From: Fidelibacterota bacterium
GTDB lineage: Bacteria > Fidelibacterota > UBA2242 > JAFGTP01
Length of the DNA: 5,080 bases
Assembly (NCBI GenBank): GCA_029939785.1
Contig: JAOZSG010000096.1
Location: 5,636-10,715 of the forward strand
Reading direction: 5' to 3'
Every line of letters starts with the position of its first letter. The first letter of the stretch is position 1. Positions 1 to 5,080 of the stretch are shown in pieces. The notes below the pieces were generated by a model that was given only the letters and a program-made list of their open reading frames with translations, was not told where the DNA came from and ran no database searches. The position numbers were made by a program, and so were the translations under genes.

Positions 1-816
1 TCTGATTTTTTATCTTCTTTGGAAAATGTTATAGATTCTATAGAGGAATTGATGCTAAGTCTTGAGAAAGAATATGATGAAGCAAAAATGATGGAATTAA
101 AAAGAATTCTTCATTCTTTAAAAGGTGAGTCTGGAATAATGACATTGAGAGATATAGAATCTCTGTGTCATAATTTAGAAGATTGGATTGAAGATAATAA
201 AGATAATTTGCTTCCGGATGTATTTTTGATGGCAAACGACTGGCTAAGGCAGAAAATAAAATATATACAGGGATCAGCAGAAGAACCTAAAGAAATTACT
301 TCATTCATCAAATCAATGGAGAAAATATTGAAAGGTGAATCCCCAAATGATGATATTAAGGGGGAATCTGGAGAAAAGTCGGAAATACCAAAAAATAAAA
401 TTATAGAAGGTGATGATACCAGTAATTTGGATGAAGTTGTATCTAATAGAATAGGAACTTTACCGGAAAATGTAGATAAAGAAATATTTTCGGATTTTAT
501 ATCTGTTCAGAATTCTGTTTTAGAAAATTTAGAAAATGCAGTGATGCAATTGGAAAAAGATCATTCTGAAGAGTATTTGGATGAAATAAATAGAATATTG
601 CATACTCTTAAGGGCGAATCCAGTTTAATGGGCTTGAATGATATTCGTGATATTTGTCATGAAACAGAGGAAATTATTAAAGATATCCCTGTTGAATCAA
701 GTATTGACTTTTTATATAGATTGAAAGATTGGTTTGTTAATTATTTTGACTATTATAAAGGGGATTCAACTGAGTTACCTTCAACCGCAGAAATTACAAA
801 TATATTGAAAAAATTA
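1..816 (+). repeat. Diverged internal duplication of an Hpt-plus-tail module in CheA
   Basis: Two protein-level copies lie at about 1-330 and 481-816. Both share the pattern RILH(S/T)LKGES..M.L.DI...CH..E..I.D around the phospho-histidine. Both then continue with a similar tail: a Phe-Leu/Asp-Trp helix, a Y.(Q/K)G(S/D).. turn, a Glu-x-Pro element and a short final helix ending K.L or K.IL. The phospho-histidines are 163 residues apart. Hpt3 has HTIKGVAG instead and lacks this tail, so the first two copies look more closely related to each other than to the third. The DNA copies are clearly diverged, so the duplication is old. Confidence 0.7.
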
Positions 817-2682
817 AGTTCCGAGGGATCATTATCAATTGATATACCCGATGATTTGATAGAGGACAATGTACCTAAAAAGACAATACCTGAAAAAACA
901 TCTGTTCAAGTTGAAGTACCTGAAGAATCGGATGAAGAATCGGATGAAGAACCTGAGGATTTAGATGATGTTGAACTTGTAGTTGATTTTATTGAAGAAG
1001 GTTTTGAACATTTGGAAACTGCAAGTAATGAATTGTTAAAATTAGAAAATAATGAAAGTGATCCTGAATGTATTAACTCAATATTTCGATCATTTCATAC
1101 AATAAAAGGTGTTGCTGGTTTTATGAACCTGACTGATATCAGAATATTAGCACATAATGCCGAAGATTTATTAGATAATGTTCGTAAAGATGAAATTGAT
1201 TTAACTGATGATGTTTTAGAGGTTGTTTTTCAATCTGTAGATAAATTAAAAGAATTATTGGAAGCATTGGCAATAAGTGCAAAAGATGGTAAGCAACCAC
1301 CTAAAAATAATACAATACAAATTTTAATAACAAAAATAAAAAATGTTTTATCCGGAAATTCAGATCAACCAATTCCAACTGTTGTAGAAAAACAATCAAA
1401 ATCTCAAAAAACAGAAGAACCTACTGTTAAACAAAAAGCACAAACATCAAAAGCACAAACTACGCAAGATTCATCTTCCAAACCACAACCCCAATCACAA
1501 AAAGGGATAAAAGTAAAAGAAAATATTAAAGTTGATGCAAAACGTTTAGATCATCTTATTGATTTTATAGGAGAATTAGCAATAGCTGAATCAATGGTAA
1601 CACAATCTTATGAATTGAAACAGGTGGCATCACCTGAACTTATTAAACAGATGAAAAGATTAGATAAAATTACAAAAGAAATACAATCAATTGGTATGTC
1701 TCTTAGGATGGTTACAGTAAAATCGACTTTTCAAAAAATGGCCAGACTTGTAAGAGATCTTTCAAAAAAATCTGGAAAACTTGTAAATTTTACAATTCAT
1801 GGAGAGGATACAGAACTTGATAAAAATGTAGTAGAAAGTATCGGAGATCCACTTGTTCATATGATGAGAAATTCTGTAGATCATGGAATAGAACCCAATT
1901 CTGATGACAGAGTAAAAGCAGGAAAAGAAAGAACAGGTAATGTATCATTGAGTGCTTATCATCAGGGTGGCAATATTATTATTGAAATAAAAGATGATGG
2001 AAGAGGACTTGATAAAGAAGTATTATTAAATAAAGCAATTGAAAAAGGTATTATTGAATCTGGTAAAAACATGACAGATGAGGAAATTTTTAATCTCATT
2101 TTTGCAGCAGGATTTTCAACAGCAAAGAAAATTACAGATGTTTCCGGTCGTGGTGTTGGTATGGACGTCGTGAGAAGAAATATTGAAGCAATGCGTGGAC
2201 ATGTGAAAATTGCTTCAGAAAAAGGAAAAGGAAGTGTTTTCAGTATTATTTTACCTTTAACTCTTGCTATTATAGATGGAATGGTAATTAGAGTTGGTTC
2301 AGAAAGATTTATTATACCTACATTAACAGTAGTAACATCTACCAAAGTTAGTGATGAAGAGTATTTTACAGCAGTAAATAAAGGTGAAATGATAATGTTT
2401 CAAAATGAATTGATACCAATTAGTCGAATTGGAGATATTTTTAATATAACTGGAAGTGTATCTAATGTAACGGATGGTGTTATCGTAATAGTAGAATCAA
2501 GTGGAAAAAAAATAGGTTTACTGATTAATGAACTATTGGGGCAACAACAAATTGTTATTAAATCTTTAAAAGGAAGTATGAAAGGTATAACAGGTATCTC
2601 CGGAGGAGCAATTATGGCTGATGGAGAAATATCATTAATTTTGGATATTGGTGGTCTAATGAAATTATCTGGAAATAAATAA
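1..2682 (+). CDS. cheA: Chemotaxis histidine kinase CheA with three Hpt domains (5'-partial)
   Basis: This is the central kinase of a chemotaxis array: it autophosphorylates a histidine in trans and passes the phosphate to response regulators. The frame is open from base 1, and the residues before the first possible start (TTG at 19) already fit the first Hpt helix, so the true start lies upstream. Numbering from the TTG codon, Hpt1 is about 1-85 (phospho-His H32), Hpt2 about 155-248 (H195) and Hpt3 about 316-415 (H360). Each keeps the HxxKG motif plus the second His and Glu, at +19 and +22, found in CheA P1. An acidic linker lies near 290-315 and a Q/K/S/T-rich linker at about 445-499. No P2 domain is recognisable. 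The P3 dimerisation helices are about 500-565. The ATPase domain has an N box (N618, D621, H622), G1 (DDGRG, 659-663), F box (FAAGFST, 695-701) and G2 (SGRGVGMD, 709-716). A CheW-like P5 domain fills about 748-880. Assignment as CheA is secure. Confidence 0.96.
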   Translation, partial: SDFLSSLENVIDSIEELMLSLEKEYDEAKMMELKRILHSLKGESGIMTLRDIESLCHNLEDWIEDNKDNLLPDVFLMANDWLRQKIKYIQGSAEEPKEITSFIKSMEKILKGESPNDDIKGESGEKSEIPKNKIIEGDDTSNLDEVVSNRIGTLPENVDKEIFSDFISVQNSVLENLENAVMQLEKDHSEEYLDEINRILHTLKGESSLMGLNDIRDICHETEEIIKDIPVESSIDFLYRLKDWFVNYFDYYKGDSTELPSTAEITNILKKLSSEGSLSIDIPDDLIEDNVPKKTIPEKTSVQVEVPEESDEESDEEPEDLDDVELVVDFIEEGFEHLETASNELLKLENNESDPECINSIFRSFHTIKGVAGFMNLTDIRILAHNAEDLLDNVRKDEIDLTDDVLEVVFQSVDKLKELLEALAISAKDGKQPPKNNTIQILITKIKNVLSGNSDQPIPTVVEKQSKSQKTEEPTVKQKAQTSKAQTTQDSSSKPQPQSQKGIKVKENIKVDAKRLDHLIDFIGELAIAESMVTQSYELKQVASPELIKQMKRLDKITKEIQSIGMSLRMVTVKSTFQKMARLVRDLSKKSGKLVNFTIHGEDTELDKNVVESIGDPLVHMMRNSVDHGIEPNSDDRVKAGKERTGNVSLSAYHQGGNIIIEIKDDGRGLDKEVLLNKAIEKGIIESGKNMTDEEIFNLIFAAGFSTAKKITDVSGRGVGMDVVRRNIEAMRGHVKIASEKGKGSVFSIILPLTLAIIDGMVIRVGSERFIIPTLTVVTSTKVSDEEYFTAVNKGEMIMFQNELIPISRIGDIFNITGSVSNVTDGVIVIVESSGKKIGLLINELLGQQQIVIKSLKGSMKGITGISGGAIMADGEISLILDIGGLMKLSGNK
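922..951 (+). repeat. Short tandem repeat encoding an acidic linker
   Basis: The 12-base unit gaagaatcggat occurs twice in tandem (922-933, 934-945), followed by a partial third copy, gaagaa. It encodes two EESD units and then EE, within the acidic linker between the second and third Hpt domains of CheA. Whole-unit gain or loss would keep the frame and only change linker length. Confidence 0.8.
1434..1460 (+). repeat. 12-base direct repeat in the CheA low-complexity linker
   Basis: The sequence aaaagcacaaac occurs at 1434-1445 and again at 1449-1460, encoding two KAQT units separated by one serine. It sits in the Q/K/S/T-rich linker between Hpt3 and the dimerisation domain, where P2 would lie in a classical CheA. 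It probably reflects the low complexity of the linker. Confidence 0.6.
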
Positions 2683-2690
2683 AAACCAAG

Positions 2691-2698
2691 AAAAGGGG
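2691..2698 (+). promoter_or_regulatory. Ribosome binding site of the outer-membrane protein gene
   Basis: The purine run aaaagggg ends 5 bases before the ATG at 2704. It lies in the 21-base gap after the cheA stop and supports both the chosen start and translation from a transcript shared with cheA. Confidence 0.7.
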
Positions 2699-2703
2699 CT
2701 AAA

Positions 2704-3768
2704 ATGAAGAAAATATTTATACTATTAATTGTTTTTTTACTATCTACTGCACTATTTGCAGAAATAAAAATTAGTGGTGATGCAAGAATTCGTCCAAGAT
2801 TAGATCAAAAATTTAGTGATGGAGAATTATACAATTCAAATGTTTATTATTTATATTGGGCAAGACTTTGGTTGGATGCAAAATTGACAGATGGCTGGTA
2901 TTTTAGAACAAAATTGTCAGCGGATGGTCCTGCTAATTTTGTTGGGACTTTTGGTGGAGGAACATTTGATGGTCTTCCAGGTTGGAGTACCGGAGCTGCT
3001 CATGGTGGAAGTAGAGGAGCTTTAAGATTTAGTGAATTACATTTTGGTAGAAGAACAGAAAATTGGGGTTTATGTACTGGTATATTGCCGTTCAATGCTT
3101 TGGCGAATCCTGAATATGATTTGCATTTTTACCCTGTTTCAGCCAGTGATATTCCATACTTGATTTTGAATCAAAATTCGGCACCGGGTTTTAGAGGATA
3201 TTATAAAATAGGTCCTGGAGTTTTAGGAGGTTCTTTAACAGTTGATGATAATTTGGGTTTTAGTGATGGCGATGATAAAACGGATGATGTAAGGGATCAA
3301 TATAGTTTGTTTTTAAATTATGTTATGACGCTATCAGGATTGAAAATTCAACCAACATTAATTAAAACAATTGGAAGTGAAGACTGTGCATCTCAAATGA
3401 CTATGGGAATAAATAGTACATTGCCTAAAATTGCAGGTATTACTTCATCAGCTGGTGCATATTTTACAACACAACCTGAAAAGAAAGTTGGAAAATATTC
3501 TGGTTTAATGGTTCATGTAAAGGGAGTAAAAAAACTTGGACCAGGTACAGTTGTAAGTTGGATTGACTGGAAGACAATTACATTTGATGGAATTGATGAT
3601 CCGATAAATACAACTTTTATATGGTTTATGTATAAAATAATGTTATATAATTCTGATGTTGGTTCTTTTAGTATTGCACCAACATTTAGACGAATGATGC
3701 AATCTTCTGGTGCACCTGATTTTGCAAGAAACAAAATTGAAATAACAATGCATATAACTTTTAAATAG
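2704..3768 (+). CDS. Porin-like outer-membrane beta-barrel protein
   Basis: This 354-residue protein is probably exported to the outer membrane. It has a typical Sec signal peptide: two lysines at 2-3, a hydrophobic core at 4-13 and a likely signal peptidase I site after A19 (TALFA/E). The mature part shows short alternating polar/hydrophobic stretches rich in Tyr, Trp, Phe and Gly, such as YYLYWARLWLDAKL and WYFRTKLSA, and no transmembrane helix. It ends in a strand with a penultimate Phe (IEITMHITFK), which resembles a beta-barrel assembly signal. A Gly-rich segment at about 80-105 may be a long loop. The length suits a porin or alginate-export-type channel, but I recognise no specific family and cannot name a substrate. 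The start has a good ribosome binding site 21 bases after cheA. Its position between cheA and cheD is unusual. It could be a nutrient channel co-expressed with motility, or a sensor-linked surface protein. Barrel class is likely; function is unknown. Confidence 0.8.
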   Translation: MKKIFILLIVFLLSTALFAEIKISGDARIRPRLDQKFSDGELYNSNVYYLYWARLWLDAKLTDGWYFRTKLSADGPANFVGTFGGGTFDGLPGWSTGAAHGGSRGALRFSELHFGRRTENWGLCTGILPFNALANPEYDLHFYPVSASDIPYLILNQNSAPGFRGYYKIGPGVLGGSLTVDDNLGFSDGDDKTDDVRDQYSLFLNYVMTLSGLKIQPTLIKTIGSEDCASQMTMGINSTLPKIAGITSSAGAYFTTQPEKKVGKYSGLMVHVKGVKKLGPGTVVSWIDWKTITFDGIDDPINTTFIWFMYKIMLYNSDVGSFSIAPTFRRMMQSSGAPDFARNKIEITMHITFK

Positions 3769-3831
3769 AATGTTGAAATTGGTAAGGTTTTCTAATTTAT
3801 GAATAATGACAATATATTTAATGCTTTGATC

Positions 3832-3836
3832 AAGGA
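3832..3836 (+). promoter_or_regulatory. Probable ribosome binding site of cheD
   Basis: AAGGA lies 11 bases before the ATG at 3848, somewhat farther than usual, and is followed by a run of eight A. An in-frame TGA at 3827 rules out an upstream start in this frame, so 3848 is the first usable ATG. Confidence 0.5.
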
Positions 3837-3847
3837 AAAAAAAGACG

Positions 3848-4396
3848 ATGACTTATGAAGATGAACGTAGTACAAACAATGAATATAATGATGATAGTGA
3901 AGATGTATTTCATCTTGAATCAGGTTATATTTTTTTTGGTTCAGGAGCAAAAGTCGTAAGAGCAGTTCTCGGTTCAAGTATTTGTGTATGTTTATGGGAT
4001 AGAAGACTCCATCAGGGTGGTATCAATCATTTTTCATTACCAATAGCAACAAAAAATGACAAAGACAGAGCAAAATATGGTAATGTTTCTACAAGGATAT
4101 TAATTAAAACAATGTTTGAATCAGGAAGTCATCATGAAGATATTATAGCTCAGATCGTGGGAGGAGCACACCGTGAGGAGAATCCTAATGATAAGTTGGG
4201 TATAGAAAATATTCAGGTTGCAAAAACAATTTTGGATAAAGCGGGTATAGCAATAACATCTGAGGATATAGGTGGCAATCTTGGGCGTAAAATTGTATTT
4301 GATATTCACACAGGACATTTAATGGTTATGAAAGTTCATAAAATTAGGAATTCTGATTGGATTGATCATAACTTGACAGAACCAGATAAGAATTAA
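3848..4396 (+). CDS. cheD: CheD-family protein lacking the canonical catalytic cysteine
   Basis: CheD proteins deamidate glutamines of chemoreceptors and bind the phosphatase CheC in the cytoplasm. This 182-residue protein has the full CheD fold signature: SGYIFFGSG, VLGSS at 40-44, INHFSLP at 59-65, IVGGAH, the IGIENI-like LGIENIQ, EDIGGNLGRK and a C-terminal DIHTGHLMV strand. Against Thermotoga maritima CheD (recalled from memory) it aligns without gaps through this part at an offset of 17 residues. The catalytic His44 is kept as H61, but Cys27 is replaced by S44 (codon agt at 3977) and Thr21 by R38. Cysteines occur nearby at 46 and 48. The first 19 residues are a strongly acidic extension with eight Asp/Glu. 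The gene follows the barrel gene by 79 bases and precedes cheR by 18. Family assignment is secure. Deamidase activity is doubtful; a role as a CheC or receptor-binding partner is an alternative. Confidence 0.92.
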   Translation: MTYEDERSTNNEYNDDSEDVFHLESGYIFFGSGAKVVRAVLGSSICVCLWDRRLHQGGINHFSLPIATKNDKDRAKYGNVSTRILIKTMFESGSHHEDIIAQIVGGAHREENPNDKLGIENIQVAKTILDKAGIAITSEDIGGNLGRKIVFDIHTGHLMVMKVHKIRNSDWIDHNLTEPDKN

Positions 4397-4404
4397 TAAT
4401 AGAT

Positions 4405-4409
4405 AAGGA
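4405..4409 (+). promoter_or_regulatory. Ribosome binding site of cheR
   Basis: AAGGA sits 5 bases before the ATG at 4415, in the 18-base gap after the cheD stop. This supports that start and translational linkage of cheD and cheR on one transcript. Confidence 0.7.
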
Positions 4410-4414
4410 ATAAT

Positions 4415-5080
4415 ATGGATCAGGTTACCTTCAAAAAAGTAAAAAAATTTATTTATGATCAGGCTGGAATTGATTTGGCGGACAATAAATTGTCTTTGGT
4501 GTCAGCACGTCTAAGAAAAAGAATGAGTGCCTTGGATATACCAACACATGCTGAATATTTTTCCTATGTTAAAAGTGATAAAAGCGGGTTGGAAATAATA
4601 AATCTTCTTGATGTTATTTCAACGAATGTAACTAATTTTTTTAGAGAACCTGATCACTTCGATTTTGTCCGTAAAGTATTTTTACAATGGGTTGATAAAG
4701 GGCAGTCAAAATTTCGTTTTTGGTCAGCAGCAAGTTCTACCGGGGAAGAACCATATACTTTAGGTATGGTCTTATTGGAAGCATTAGGTGGGAAAAAAAA
4801 GGATGTAAAAATTTTAGCAACTGATATTTCTACAAGTGTATTAAGAAGTTGTAAAGAAGGTATATATGAAGAGAGAAAACTTAGTCCTGTTAATGCAATT
4901 TACAAAAATAAGTATTTTACAAAAGAGACATTAAATGGTGAAAATTATTTTAGAGTAATTAATGAATTACAAAAACTGATGCTTTTTCGAAGATTAAATT
5001 TATCTAAACCACCTTATCCAATGAGAGGTCCTCTGGATGCAGTTTTTTGTAGAAATGTTATGATATATTTTGATGATCCA
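4415..5080 (+). CDS. cheR: Chemoreceptor glutamate methyltransferase CheR (3'-partial)
   Basis: CheR transfers methyl groups from S-adenosylmethionine to receptor glutamates, resetting receptor signalling during adaptation. 222 codons are present before the window ends; enterobacterial CheR is about 285 residues, so the C-terminal part of the methyltransferase domain is missing here. The N-terminal helical domain (about 1-65) has the motif YDQAGIDLADNK. Then come STNVTNFFREPDHF (69-82), the SAM-binding WSAASSTGEEPY (103-114), ATDIS with D137, and CRNVMIYFD (212-220). By alignment with Salmonella CheR from memory, the SAM-site residues R98, D154, N212, R230 and Y235 correspond to R77, D137, N195, R213 and Y218, so the enzyme looks intact. 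The region between D137 and N195 would hold the beta-subdomain that can bind a receptor tail peptide. ATG at 4415 is supported by the AAGGA site and by the match to the family's N-terminal length. Confidence 0.96.
   Translation, partial: MDQVTFKKVKKFIYDQAGIDLADNKLSLVSARLRKRMSALDIPTHAEYFSYVKSDKSGLEIINLLDVISTNVTNFFREPDHFDFVRKVFLQWVDKGQSKFRFWSAASSTGEEPYTLGMVLLEALGGKKKDVKILATDISTSVLRSCKEGIYEERKLSPVNAIYKNKYFTKETLNGENYFRVINELQKLMLFRRLNLSKPPYPMRGPLDAVFCRNVMIYFDDP

Noticed and set aside
19..21. TTG as the true start codon of cheA
   Set aside because: The frame is open back to base 1 and the preceding residues (SDFLSS) continue the first Hpt helix, and no ribosome binding site is visible before the TTG. 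The gene most likely starts outside the window.
1962..2345. 127-residue reverse-strand open frame
   Set aside because: It lies opposite the well-conserved ATPase and CheW-like domains of CheA, and its translation is the hydrophobic, Pro/Ser/Ile-rich type expected of antisense shadows. The other reverse-strand frames at 38-235, 3513-3734, 3792-3977 and 4121-4318 were dismissed on the same grounds.
3776..3798. Inverted repeat aaatt/aattt after the barrel gene, a possible terminator
   Set aside because: The stem is only five A-T pairs with a 13-base loop and no following T run, so it is too weak to call.
3773..3801. Possible promoter upstream of cheD beginning with TTGAAA
   Set aside because: At the normal 17-base spacing the -10 position reads tttatg, a poor match, and such hexamers are frequent by chance in DNA this AT-rich.
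4721..4756. CheR SAM motif reading AAS instead of the common AGC
   Set aside because: Enterobacterial CheR has a similar WSAAASTGEEPY motif, so this is normal family variation and not a lost active site.

Overview
The window is a compact, entirely plus-strand gene cluster from an AT-rich (about one third GC by eye) diderm bacterium. It holds four genes in the order cheA (5' end cut off), an outer-membrane beta-barrel protein, cheD and cheR (3' end cut off). The diderm assignment rests on the second gene, which has a signal peptide and porin-like beta-strand composition. The CheD/CheR pairing and the style of the barrel protein would fit a lineage of the Fibrobacterota-Chlorobiota-Bacteroidota group or a related candidate phylum, but no taxonomic marker is present and this placement is a guess.

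Layout: positions 1-2682 encode a large CheA histidine kinase with three N-terminal phosphotransfer (Hpt) domains instead of one. A Q/K/S/T-rich linker follows, with no recognisable P2 domain, and then the usual dimerisation, ATPase and CheW-like domains. After 21 bases comes the barrel protein (2704-3768). After a 79-base gap comes CheD (3848-4396), and after 18 bases CheR (4415 to the window edge). I see no convincing terminator or promoter in any gap, so the simplest reading is one transcript.

Function: CheA phosphorylates response regulators under the control of chemoreceptors. CheR methylates receptor glutamates and CheD normally deamidates receptor glutamines or works with the phosphatase CheC, so the last two genes form an adaptation module. 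No cheY, cheW, cheB, cheC or receptor gene lies in the window; they may flank it.

Three points stand out. The CheA has three Hpt domains that all keep the phosphorylation-site residues, and the first two look like an internal duplication. An outer-membrane porin-like gene sits inside the chemotaxis cluster. The CheD homologue lacks the catalytic cysteine and threonine of characterised deamidases. No mobile element, CRISPR array, tRNA or rRNA is visible.
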